Assembly (NCBI GenBank): GCA_963844235.1 | Contig: CAWJNF010000001.1 | Span: 186,001 to 250,000 of the forward strand | DNA from: CAWJNF01 sp963844235 | Lineage (GTDB): Bacteria; Actinomycetota; Thermoleophilia; Gaiellales; Gaiellaceae | Length of the DNA stretch: 64,000 nt | Reading direction: 5' to 3' | In this document: positions 16,297 through 24,957 of the stretch, in pieces | How positions within the stretch are numbered: the first letter of the stretch is position 1 | Layout of the letters: every line of letters begins with the position of its first letter | Position numbers and translations under genes: made by a program | Notes under the pieces: model-generated | Databases searched by the model: none | What the model was told of the DNA's origin: nothing | The model's input: only the letters and a program-made list of their open reading frames with translations

Positions 16297-16409
16297 GCTC
16301 CGGCGCGCGAAAAGCGAGCCGGGCAAGGACGCAGGGAGCGTCAATACTGGACTTGAAGTATTGGCGCGACCGAGGACACAGGACGGCGACGCTTTGCAGC
16401 CGCCGGAGC
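16297..16409 (+). ncRNA. possible structured RNA upstream of dedA-family gene
   Basis: A perfect 9-bp outer stem (GCTCCGGCG at 16297-16305 with CGCCGGAGC at 16401-16409) closes a region of about 110 bases. The region contains an 11-bp hairpin (16338-16348 with 16357-16367, one G-U pair). No T-tract follows. I could not match it to a known riboswitch consensus. It may be a leader, a small RNA or a terminator of the glycosidase gene. Confidence 0.3.
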
Positions 16410-16450
16410 GCAAGACGACGTTCGGGACGGAGCACTGAGAGCCGTCCGGC

Positions 16451-16456
16451 TACCCT
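16451..16456 (+). promoter_or_regulatory. -10 hexamer TACCCT, leaderless start
   Basis: Six bases separate it from GTG 16463 of the DedA gene, so transcription probably begins at or next to the start codon. Confidence 0.5.
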
Positions 16457-16462
16457 TGCCGC

Positions 16463-17137
16463 GTGAGCAGCATCACGGACGCCCTGACGGGCGCGGTCGG
16501 CGACGCGGGCGTCTACGCGGTCTTCTGGCTCATGTTCATCGACGCTGTCCTTCCGGCCGGCAGCGAGATCGTGATGCTCTACGCCGGCGCCCTGGCGGCC
16601 GGGGCCTTTCCGGACCATCAGGTGACGCTGTTCGGAGCGACCATCGAGTCGACGGGATGGGCGTACGTCGTCATGTCCCTGGCCGGCGCCATCGGCTACT
16701 GGCTCGGCTCGCTGTTCGGCTGGGCCATCGGTCGGTACGGCGGTCGGCCGCTGGTCGAGCGCTACGGCCGCTTCCTCCATCTGAGCCCGGAGAAGCTGGA
16801 TCGAGCGCACGGCTGGTTCGAGGGTCACGGGGTGTCGGCGGTGTTCATCACCCGCAACCTGCCGGTCGTGCGGTCATTCATCTCGATCCCGGCCGGGGTG
16901 GCCGAGATGCGCTTCGTTCCGTACACCCTGCTGAGCCTGGCGGGGTCACTGCCCTGGGCGTTCGGGTTCGCGGCCGCCGGGTACGCGCTCGGCGAGGGAT
17001 GGGAGCGCGTCCACGACAACTTCCGCTGGGTCGACTATGTCGTCCTCGGCCTCATCTTTGGAGCCGCCGTGTACCTCGTCGTGCGCTTCGTGCGCCGCCG
17101 CTCCCGCCGTAGGGCTGCCGACGAGTCGGCGGTATAG
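16463..17137 (+). CDS. DedA family membrane protein
   Basis: A 224-residue polytopic protein of the DedA/SNARE-associated (VTT) family. It has the family landmarks: an N-terminal re-entrant segment with E-I-V-P-like AVLPAGSEIVMLYAGAL, a G-Y-W-G stretch in AIGYWLGSLFGWAIGRYGG, a conserved arginine segment FITRNLPVVRSFISIPAG, and C-terminal spans ending in a poly-arginine tail. DedA proteins help recycle undecaprenyl phosphate or other lipids across the membrane, which suits the nearby glycan genes. The GTG start is supported by the hexamer at 16451. Confidence 0.85.
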   Translation: MSSITDALTGAVGDAGVYAVFWLMFIDAVLPAGSEIVMLYAGALAAGAFPDHQVTLFGATIESTGWAYVVMSLAGAIGYWLGSLFGWAIGRYGGRPLVERYGRFLHLSPEKLDRAHGWFEGHGVSAVFITRNLPVVRSFISIPAGVAEMRFVPYTLLSLAGSLPWAFGFAAAGYALGEGWERVHDNFRWVDYVVLGLIFGAAVYLVVRFVRRRSRRRAADESAV

Positions 17138-17151
17138 GCAGCCGCCCGAGG

Positions 17152-17157
17152 TAGACT
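17152..17157 (+). promoter_or_regulatory. -10 hexamer TAGACT, leaderless start
   Basis: Eight bases lead to GTG 17166 of the aminotransferase gene. Confidence 0.5.
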
Positions 17158-17165
17158 CCGGCCCC

Positions 17166-18260
17166 GTGGCCATTCCGCTCGTCGACGTGAGGGCGCAGCT
17201 GGCGCCGGTCATCGACGAGCTTCAGCGACGGCTCTCCGCCGTGGTCGCGTCAGGACGCTACGTCCTGGGGCCGGAGGTAGAGGCGTTCGAGCGGGAGGCC
17301 GCCGTGTACCTCGGCGCGACGAACGCGATCGGCGTCGCGAACGGCACCGACGCGCTCGTCATGGTGCTCGACGCGCTCGAGATCGGCCCCGGAGACGAGG
17401 TGATCTGCCCCGCCTTCACGTTCTTCGCGACCGCGGAGGCGATCGCACGGGTGGGTGCCACGCCAGCCTTCGCGGATATCGACGCCGAGACCCTGAACCT
17501 CGACCCCGAGGACGTGGCACGACGGGTCACCCCTCGCACGAAGGCCGTCATTGCCGTCCACCTCTTCGGCCGGCCCATGCCGATCGACGGCCTGCCCGAC
17601 GGAATTCCCGTCATCGAGGACACCGCCCAGGCGTTCGGCGCCCCGCTCGGCGACGGGCGCGCGGGAGCGTGCGGGCTTGCAGGCACGTTCAGCTTCTTCC
17701 CGACGAAGAACCTCCCGGGCATCGGTGACGGCGGCCTCGTCACGACAGGCGACGCCGAGCTCGCCGAGCGGATTCGCCTGCTGCGCTTCCACGGCTCGAA
17801 GGACAAGCAGACGTTCGAGCTCGTGGGCTACAACTCGCGCCTCGACGAGCTCCAGGCCGCGGCGCTACGGCTCTTCCTCGAGCGGCTCGACGACTCGAAT
17901 GCCTCGCGCCGTGCCGCCGCCCTCTGCTACGCGAGCCTCGGCCTGGGTGAGGCCTGCGAGCTGCCACGCGACGAGCCCGGCCACGTGTACCACATGTACG
18001 TCGTCCGCAGCTCGCAGCGGGAGCGCATCGAGGCGGCGCTGCGCCTCGCGGGCATCGGGTGCGCGTCGTACTACGCGACGCCGCTGCACCTGCAGCCCGT
18101 CTTCGCCTCCCTCGGCTACGCCCCCGGCTCGCTTCCCGTCACGGAGCAGGCCGCGGCGGAGAACCTGGCCTTGCCGATGTGGGCGGGAATCGGGCCCGGC
18201 ACACAGAAGACCGTGGTCGAGTGCGTGCTGCAGGCGGTCCAGGGAAAGGCCGCGGCGTGA
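17166..18260 (+). CDS. DegT/DnrJ/EryC1/StrS family sugar aminotransferase
   Basis: A 364-residue PLP enzyme. The N-terminus IPLVDVRAQ and the VASGRYVLGPEVEAFE block are typical of the family. Substrate-loop NGTDALVM and PAFTFFATAEA are present, and the PLP lysine is in FFPTKNLPGIGDGG. It transfers an amino group to a 4-keto nucleotide sugar. The next gene, overlapping by four bases (GTGA), is a PglF/CapD-type 4,6-dehydratase that would make such a keto sugar, so the pair probably forms a UDP-amino-sugar for a glycan. The GTG start is set by the TAGACT hexamer. Confidence 0.85.
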   Translation: MAIPLVDVRAQLAPVIDELQRRLSAVVASGRYVLGPEVEAFEREAAVYLGATNAIGVANGTDALVMVLDALEIGPGDEVICPAFTFFATAEAIARVGATPAFADIDAETLNLDPEDVARRVTPRTKAVIAVHLFGRPMPIDGLPDGIPVIEDTAQAFGAPLGDGRAGACGLAGTFSFFPTKNLPGIGDGGLVTTGDAELAERIRLLRFHGSKDKQTFELVGYNSRLDELQAAALRLFLERLDDSNASRRAAALCYASLGLGEACELPRDEPGHVYHMYVVRSSQRERIEAALRLAGIGCASYYATPLHLQPVFASLGYAPGSLPVTEQAAAENLALPMWAGIGPGTQKTVVECVLQAVQGKAAA

Positions 18261-20135
18261 GGTTTCCGTCGCGGAGCCAGCTGTGGCAGTTCGCGGTCGA
18301 CGCATGCCTGATCGCTGTCGCCTGGTACCTCGCCTTCTGGCTGCGCTTCGATGCCGGCATCCCCGTGTGGTACGAGCGGCTCTTCGAGCAGACGATCTAT
18401 CTCGTCGTCGCCATCAAGCTCGGCGTCTTCATCCTCTTCGGCCTCTACAGCCACTGGTGGCGCTACGTCTCGCTGCGGGACATGTGGGCGATCCTGCGCG
18501 GCGTCGTCGCGGCCGCGATCGTGGCGGGGCTCGCCGTGTACCTCATCAACCCGGTGCAGGGGTTCCGGGTTCCCCGCTCGATCATCGCGCTCGACCTGCT
18601 CATCCTGCTCGCTCTCGTGGCCGGGGCGCGCCTGCTCGCGCGCACGATCCTGGAGCGCCCGGGGCCTCGAGCCCTCGTGGCCCGCGGAAAGGAAGCGCTC
18701 GTCGTCGGCGCCGGCGACGCCGGCCAGCTCATCGTCAAGGAGATGCTGCGCAACCAGAGCCTCGGCTACACGCCGATCGGGATCGTCGACGACGACGGTC
18801 GCAAGCGCCGTGTGCGGCTGCACGGAATCAAGGTGATCGGGACCGACGTCGGAGCTTCCCGAGCTCATCGAGGACGTGCGGCCCGACGAGGTGATCATCG
18901 CGATCCCCTCGGCGGCCGGCGAGACGCGCCAGCGCATCGTGACGGCGTGTCGCGACGCCGGCGTGCCCGTGAAGACCCTGCCCGCCGTCCACGAGCTGAT
19001 CGCCGGCGACCTCCGGCTCGCGCGTCAGCTCCGCGAGGTCCAGGTCGAGGACGTGCTCGGGCGCGAGGCCGTCGATCTCGACCTCGAGCGGATCGCTGCG
19101 TACCTGGCGGGCGAGACCGTGCTCGTCACCGGCGCCGGCGGCTCGATCGGCGCCGAGCTCTGCCGCCAGATCGTGGCCGTGCGACCGGAACGGCTGATCC
19201 TGGTCGAGCACGCCGAGAACGCCCTCTTCGAGATGGAGCGCGAGCTCGTCCAGGAGCGGCACTTCTCCGCGGTCGTCCCGATCCTCGCCGACGTCAAGAA
19301 CCGGGCCAAGATGCGGCAGGTCTTCGAGCGCTACCGGCCCGGCGTCGTCTTCCACGCCGCCGCGTACAAGCACGTGCCGCTGCTCGAGGCGAATCCGCTG
19401 GAGTCCGTTCGCAACAACGTCGTCGCGACCAGCGTCGTCGTTCAGGTGGCAACCGAGTTCGATACGAAGGCGCTCGTGCTCGTCTCGACCGACAAGGCGG
19501 TCAACCCGCGTAACGTGCTCGGCCAGACGAAGCTCCTCGGCGAATGGATCGTGCGCTCGGTGGTGCCCGGCGCCGGCAACGGCACCCGCCTTCTGGCCGT
19601 GCGGTTCGGCAACGTCCTCGCCTCGTCCGGGAGCGTGATTCCGCTCTTCCGGCGCCAGATCGCTCGCGGCGGCCCGGTCACGGTCACGCATCCGGACATG
19701 ACGCGCTACTTCATGACGATCCCGGAGGCGGCGCAGCTGATCGTCCAGGCAGGCGCGCTCGGGGAATCGGGCGACGTCTACGTGCTCGACATGGGAGAGC
19801 CGGTGAAGATCGTCGACCTGGCGCAGAACATGATCAGGCTCTCCGGCAAGGAGCCCGGCCGTGACGTCGCGATCGAGTTCACCGGCATCCGCCCGGGCGA
19901 GAAGCTGCACGAGGAGCTGTGGGCAGCCGGCGAGGAGCCGGCGCCGACGGCGCACCCGAAGATCCACCGCGCCGCTGCACAGGCCGTCGACCCGATCTGG
20001 CTCGAGGACGAGCTCTCGGAGCTCGAGCGGCTCGTGGAGGCCGGCGACACTCTCGAGGTCGTGGCTCGCCTGACCGCGGCCGTCCGGGCGCCCAGATGGG
20101 CCAGGGTCGAGGCGGAAGAGCAGGTTCCCAGGTAG
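18257..20135 (+). CDS. PglF/WbpM/CapD-type nucleoside-diphosphate sugar epimerase/dehydratase (one frame shift)
   Basis: GTG 18257 overlaps the previous stop. Residues 1-130 contain four membrane helices (VDACLIAVAWYLAFWL first), followed by a CoA-binding-like domain (EALVVGAGDAGQLI). The frame breaks near 18851, where one extra G separates KVIGTDV from ELPELIEDVRPDE; the rest is open to 20135. The catalytic SDR half has GAGGSIGAELC, the AAAYKHVPLLE segment and STDKAVNP, the atypical catalytic triad of the UDP-GlcNAc 4,6-dehydratase group. It converts a UDP-HexNAc to the 4-keto-6-deoxy form at the membrane. Confidence 0.85.
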
Positions 20136-22030
20136 ATCCCGAGGGAATCCTCGCCGGTCTCAATCCCGAGCAGCGCCGCGCCGCCGAGACGGCCCGCGGC
20201 CCCGTCTGCATCCTCGCCGGCGCCGGGTCGGGGAAAACGACGACGATCACGCGCCGGATCGCCTACCAGGTCGCAACGGGAGCCTTCGCGGCCGGCGAGA
20301 TCCTCGCCGTCACCTTCACCGACAAGGCGGCGACCGAGATGCGGAAACGGCTCGACGTGCTCGGGGTTCGAGGCGTGAGCGCGCGCACGTTCCACTCCTC
20401 CGCCCTGCGGCAGCTGCATCACCTCGCCCCCGCGACCGGCGAGATCCTCTCGTCAAAGGCGCTCTGGCTGCGCCAGCTCGCAGGCGCGCTCCCGAAGGCG
20501 TACCGCTTCCGCCCGGTCGCCGATCTCGCCGCCGAGATCGAGTGGGCGAAGAACCGCCGTCTGACACCGGACACGTACCCGGAGGCTCTCGGCGACCACG
20601 AGCCGCCGATCCCGGCGGATCTCGTGCAGCGCGTCTTCCGCCGCTACGAGGAGCGCAAGCGCCAAGAGCAGCGCATCGACTTCGAGGACGTCCTCGAGCT
20701 GCTGGTGCGGCTCTACGAGCAGCATCCGGACGCGGCCGCCCGCTTCAGGTCGCGCTGCCGGGCCATCACCGTCGACGAGTACCAGGACGTCAATCTCCTC
20801 CAGCAGGCGCTCCTCGACGCCTGGCTCGGCGAGCGGGACGAGCTCTGCGTCGTGGGCGACGACTACCAGGCGATCTACTCGTTCACCGGCGCGACCCCCC
20901 GCTATCTGATCGAGCTACCGAAGCGGTTTCCGAACGCGGCCGTGATCAGGCTCGAGACGAACTACCGCTCGACGCCGGAGGTGCTCGGGCTCGCGAACCG
21001 CCTCGTTCCGCGGCTCGGAGGGGCCCCGAAGCAGCTGCGCTCGGTTGCCGAGGGCGGCCTGGAGCCCGTGCTCGAGCAGGTCGCCGGCGAGCCCGGCTGG
21101 GTGCGAGAACGCGTGGCCGAGCTCCACGCCGCCGGCGTCGCCTACGAGGAGATCGCGGTGCTCTACCGCGTCAACGCTCGTTCGGAGGGCTTCGAGGAGG
21201 CGCTCGCGGACGCAGGGATTCCCTACCAGGTTCGCGGCGGAGCGTTCATCGCGCGCCAGGCCGCCCGCGCCGTCCTCCGACGGCTGCGGCGTGCGGCAAC
21301 GCTGGACGCGGGGGACGCGGTCAGGGAGGCCGCGGCCCTGGAGGGGCTGCTGGACGTCCTGCCAGAAGGGCTCGGCGATGAGGAAGCGACCCGCCAGGCG
21401 GATCTCGCTCGACTGGTTCGGCTGGCCGAGGAGTTCGACGGCACGGCCGAGGAGCTCGCAGCCGATCTCACGGCACGCTTCGGCGCCGAGAGCGAGGGCC
21501 GGGGCGTCCACCTCCTCACCTACCACCGGGCCAAGGGTCTCGAGTGGGACGCCGTGTTCCTGCCGCTGCTCGTCGAGGGTGAGCTCCCCGCGCGCCAGGC
21601 GCGTAGCCCCGAGGCGCTGGCCGAGGAGCGCCGACTCCTGTACGTGGGCATCACGCGCGCTCGCCGCTGGCTTCACCTGACGTGGGGAACGGGCACGCCG
21701 AGCCGCTTCCTGGAGGAGCTCGGCACGGGTCATCGTTTCGTAGGGGCCGGATCTCATCCGGCCCGCTCGTCTCGTTCCGTTCGACCCGCCGCGTTCGCCG
21801 GGCCGGTGGATCCGGACGCCCTCGCCGCGCTCAAGGCGTGGCGGAAGGAACGGGCCCGTGAGGACGGCGTCCCGGCCTACGTCGTGTTTCACGACCGCAC
21901 GCTCGAGGAGATCGCCGGGCGTATCCCGCGCAGCCCGGCCGAGCTGCAGGCGGTGTCCGGCGTGGGGCCGGCGAAGCTCGAGCGCTACGGCGGCGACGTC
22001 GTACGCGTCCTCATGCCGTTCGGCGGCTGA
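20096..22030 (+). CDS. UvrD/PcrA-like superfamily 1 helicase with C-terminal HRDC-like domain
   Basis: A 644-residue ATP-dependent DNA helicase. Motif I AGAGSGKTTTI, motif Ia FTDKAATEM, motif II VDEYQDVN, motif III GDDYQAIYSFTGA, motif IV ETNYRSTPE, motif V HRAKGLEWDAVF and motif VI VGITRARRWLHL are all present. The last ~80 residues form an HRDC/helix-hairpin domain (AELQAVSGVGPAKLERYG). The ATG at 20096 gives a 40-base overlap with the upstream gene; no better start precedes LNPEQRRA. A dispersed 25-bp repeat is embedded in frame at 21740-21764, between helicase and HRDC parts, adding residues GAGSHPA. It is short for a full UvrD (about 720), suggesting a reduced 2B region. Confidence 0.85.
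   Translation: MGQGRGGRAGSQVDPEGILAGLNPEQRRAAETARGPVCILAGAGSGKTTTITRRIAYQVATGAFAAGEILAVTFTDKAATEMRKRLDVLGVRGVSARTFHSSALRQLHHLAPATGEILSSKALWLRQLAGALPKAYRFRPVADLAAEIEWAKNRRLTPDTYPEALGDHEPPIPADLVQRVFRRYEERKRQEQRIDFEDVLELLVRLYEQHPDAAARFRSRCRAITVDEYQDVNLLQQALLDAWLGERDELCVVGDDYQAIYSFTGATPRYLIELPKRFPNAAVIRLETNYRSTPEVLGLANRLVPRLGGAPKQLRSVAEGGLEPVLEQVAGEPGWVRERVAELHAAGVAYEEIAVLYRVNARSEGFEEALADAGIPYQVRGGAFIARQAARAVLRRLRRAATLDAGDAVREAAALEGLLDVLPEGLGDEEATRQADLARLVRLAEEFDGTAEELAADLTARFGAESEGRGVHLLTYHRAKGLEWDAVFLPLLVEGELPARQARSPEALAEERRLLYVGITRARRWLHLTWGTGTPSRFLEELGTGHRFVGAGSHPARSSRSVRPAAFAGPVDPDALAALKAWRKERAREDGVPAYVVFHDRTLEEIAGRIPRSPAELQAVSGVGPAKLERYGGDVVRVLMPFGG
21740..21764 (+). repeat. palindromic repeat copy 1, inside helicase gene
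   Basis: A GTAGGG leader followed by the palindrome GCCGGAT-ctc-ATCCGGC. It is in frame within the linker of the helicase gene. Confidence 0.7.
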
Positions 22031-22031
22031 G

Positions 22032-22715
22032 TCACCTGGGTCGGTACCAGGCCACGATCGTCGAGCGGAGCGAGGTGGGAAGGGCCCGCTCGAGCCCGCG
22101 CAGGGTGGAGGCAACAGCGGGCTTGCGCTCGGCGTACCGATGCAACGTGGCGACGTAGCTGACCTCGACCGGCGCGAAGCCGGCTCCGGTGACGGCCGAG
22201 GCCAGGCGCTTCGGCGTATTGGCCTTGTAGCGCGTGGGGATCACGTCGTCCTCGGCGACGCCGGCCCCGGCGCGCTTGACGGCGATGCGGGCTCGGCGCG
22301 GGACGACGCTCGCCGCTGCGACGAGCGGGCTCGCCCGGTTGCTCGTGAGCAGGATGAGCGCGCCTTCCGGCCGCAGGAGCCGCCGCCACTCCCGTAGGGC
22401 TGCGCCCGGATCGTCGAGATGCTCGACGACGAAGTTCGCGTAGACGAGGTCGAACGAGGCGTCCTCGAAGGGGAGGGCGGCGCAGACGTCCCCGGCGATG
22501 AAGCGGTCGAGAGCGGCGTTCTCCTCGCCGGCTTGCGCATCGAGATCGATGCCGACCAGCTCGGCGATCGTGTCTCGGTGCGCGGCGAGCCGCGTCCTGC
22601 GCCCGCAGCCGACGTCGAGGGCGCGGGCGCCCGGACGCAGCGCGGAGGCGAGGAAGCGTGCCTCGACGGCGGTGTGCGACGTCTCGAACGCCACCGCGCA
22701 TAGCGTATGCATCAT
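22032..22715 (-). CDS. class I SAM-dependent methyltransferase
   Basis: A 227-residue methyltransferase of the UbiE/type 11 group. Motif I is LDVGCGRRT, the acidic end of strand 2 is VGIDLD, and motif IV region FDLVYANFVVEHLDDP is followed by LRPEGALILLTSN. The start codon abuts the stop of the MMPL gene (22716), so the two are probably co-transcribed. Substrate not evident; the lack of extra domains points to a small molecule or lipid. Confidence 0.75.
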   Translation of the reverse strand: MMHTLCAVAFETSHTAVEARFLASALRPGARALDVGCGRRTRLAAHRDTIAELVGIDLDAQAGEENAALDRFIAGDVCAALPFEDASFDLVYANFVVEHLDDPGAALREWRRLLRPEGALILLTSNRASPLVAAASVVPRRARIAVKRAGAGVAEDDVIPTRYKANTPKRLASAVTGAGFAPVEVSYVATLHRYAERKPAVASTLRGLERALPTSLRSTIVAWYRPR

Positions 22716-24887
22716 CTAGGCCTTGCCGTGGGCGACGGGGGCCACAGCCCGTCGGGCGCCGACGGCCGGCGCGCCGTGGCCGAGCCGTACTGCCGGCAGC
22801 AGGCGGTCGAGCCAAGCCGGCAGCCACCATGCGTGGGGGCCGAGTAGGCGCAGGACAACCGGCAGCAGCACCAGCCGGATGACGAGGGCGTCGAGCAGCA
22901 CCGCGACCGCGAGCACCAGGCCCATCTCCTTGAGCGGGATGGGCCCCGCGAGGGCGAAGGTGAGGAAGACCGTGATCATGACCGCGGCGGCGGCGTTGAT
23001 GATTCGGCCGGTCCTTGCGAGCGCATCGACGGTCGCGCGCCGCGCGTCGCCTGTCTCCTCGAAGCGCTCCTTGACGGTGGCGAGCAAGAAGACCGTGTAG
23101 TCCATGGCGAGCGCGAAGACGAGCCCGAAGAAGAAGACGGGCGCCCAGGCGTCGAGGAAGCCCTGTGACTCGAAGCGCAGCACGCCGTCGAGGAGGCCCT
23201 CCTGGAACACGAGTCTGGCCACGCCGAAGGCGCCGGCGGTGGCGAGGAGGTTGAGCAGCACTGCGGCGGCCGATATCACCGGCGCGCGGAGCATGCCGAC
23301 GAGCAGGAGGAAGCCCACGGCGAGAACGGCCCCGTAGACGAGCGGCATGCGGTCGACGAGCGTGTGAGTGAGATCGTGGCTCTCCGCCGCCGCCCCGCCG
23401 ACGAGCGCGCCCGGCGGGAGGGACTCGCGGATCCGGTCGATGGTCGCGCCGAGCTCGGCGCTGTCGGGCTCACCTGCCGGGATCGCAGCCAGGAGCGCGT
23501 GGCCCTGGGAGCGCGCCGCCGGAAGGAGGTGGGCGATGCCGCCGTCGGCTGCGAGCACGGCCTCGGCGGCCTGGAGCTCCTCTTCGGGCACGAGCACCTG
23601 CAGCTCCGCCGGAGCGCCGGGCCCGAAGCCGGCTTGGACGAGCTCGTAGGCCTGGCGGGAGCTCGAGTCGTCCGGCACGACGAGGACGGACGGCATGCCG
23701 GTGCGCAGGCCGAGCGCGGGTGCCGCGACCGCGAGCAGGACAGCGACCGCGATCGCCCCGAAAAGCTTCGGGCGCCGCCAGAGCCGCTCGCCAAGCCGAG
23801 CGAAACGAGGGCTCTCGTGCGCGACCATGCCGCGCCGCAGGGCGAGGCGGTCCACGTTGCCTCCCAGCTTGGAGAGCACCGCCGGCAGCAGCGTCAGCGA
23901 GGCTGCGAGCACGAACGTGACTGCGAGCACGATGCCGAGCGGCACGGTGCGGAAGTTCGGGCTCGGGACGAGCATCACGCCGAGGAGCGCCGTGATCACG
24001 GCGAGGCCGCTGACGAAGACCGCCTTCCCCGTCGTCTCCATGGTCGCAGCCGTCGCCTCCCGCGGGTCGAGGCCGGCTGCCAGGGCGGCGCGGAAGCGCA
24101 CCACGACGAAGAGCGCGTAGTCGATGCCGAGCGCGATCGCGAACATCATCGCGAAGTTCATCGCCCAGATCGAGACGTCAGCGAGCTGGCCGGCGAGGAA
24201 GAGCAGCCCCGCGGCTGCCATGAGGCCGACCATGGTCAGGAGCAAGGGCAGTCCGGCGGCCACGAGGCTCCCGAAGGCGACGACGAGCAGGCCCAGCGTG
24301 AGCGGCCAGGAGAGCAGCTCGGCCTTCAGCATCGCGGACTTGTTCTCCGCGTTGAACTCGGACCACAGCGTCGCCGGCCCGCCGAGCCTCGCCTCGATCC
24401 CGGGAGCTGACGCAGCGGCGACCGCTCCCCGGAGCCGGCCCGCGGCCTCGACCATGCCGGCTGGGCTGTCCCCGGCGAGGCCGCGAACGAGCGCTGTGCG
24501 GCCGTCGGGCGAGACCGAGCGGCCCGGCTCCGGGGTGAGCACGCCGGCTACCGCCTCGTCCGCGGCGAGCGCAGACGCGACGCGCACGACGACGGCCTGG
24601 AAGGCCGCGTCGTCGACCGACGTCTCACGGCTCGAGACGACAGCGGTGAGCGCGTACGTCCCCTGGCCGGGGAAGCGCTGCTCGAGCGCCTCGCGGGCCT
24701 GGACGGACTCCGAGCCCGCCGCCTCCCAGCCGGCTCCCGAGAGCGCCCGCTCGGCGAAAGGTGCGAACGCGCCGAGGGAGAGCGCGATCGCGGCCCACAC
24801 CACGGCGACGAGCCGGCGGTGGTCAGCGGTCCAGAGGCCGAGGCGGCCGAAGCGTCCGAGGGATGGCTGGGTGGCTGTGGTCGTCAT
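22716..24887 (-). CDS. MMPL/RND family transporter
   Basis: A 723-residue membrane protein with the duplicated RND layout. Each half has one membrane helix, an exposed domain, then a five-helix bundle; the proton-relay region ALGIDYALFVVVRFR is in the first bundle and ALAMDYTVFLLATVKERF in the second. This matches actinobacterial MMPL exporters, which move lipids or other hydrophobic compounds across the membrane. A Shine-Dalgarno GAGAGGAG precedes ATG 24887. It is followed directly by a methyltransferase, so the cargo may be a methylated compound (inference). Confidence 0.85.
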   Translation of the reverse strand: MTTTATQPSLGRFGRLGLWTADHRRLVAVVWAAIALSLGAFAPFAERALSGAGWEAAGSESVQAREALEQRFPGQGTYALTAVVSSRETSVDDAAFQAVVVRVASALAADEAVAGVLTPEPGRSVSPDGRTALVRGLAGDSPAGMVEAAGRLRGAVAAASAPGIEARLGGPATLWSEFNAENKSAMLKAELLSWPLTLGLLVVAFGSLVAAGLPLLLTMVGLMAAAGLLFLAGQLADVSIWAMNFAMMFAIALGIDYALFVVVRFRAALAAGLDPREATAATMETTGKAVFVSGLAVITALLGVMLVPSPNFRTVPLGIVLAVTFVLAASLTLLPAVLSKLGGNVDRLALRRGMVAHESPRFARLGERLWRRPKLFGAIAVAVLLAVAAPALGLRTGMPSVLVVPDDSSSRQAYELVQAGFGPGAPAELQVLVPEEELQAAEAVLAADGGIAHLLPAARSQGHALLAAIPAGEPDSAELGATIDRIRESLPPGALVGGAAAESHDLTHTLVDRMPLVYGAVLAVGFLLLVGMLRAPVISAAAVLLNLLATAGAFGVARLVFQEGLLDGVLRFESQGFLDAWAPVFFFGLVFALAMDYTVFLLATVKERFEETGDARRATVDALARTGRIINAAAAVMITVFLTFALAGPIPLKEMGLVLAVAVLLDALVIRLVLLPVVLRLLGPHAWWLPAWLDRLLPAVRLGHGAPAVGARRAVAPVAHGKA

Positions 24888-24957
24888 CGCGTGGCTCCTC
24901 TCTCGTTGTGCGCCAACGGTAGGAGCGCCGCCCGCGAGGCGGAATAGGGAGTTCCCC

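Noticed and set aside
16297..16409. c-di-GMP-I, glycine or cobalamin riboswitch
   Set aside because: The fragment GGACGC is present, but the rest of the consensus and loop sequences of those classes are missing.
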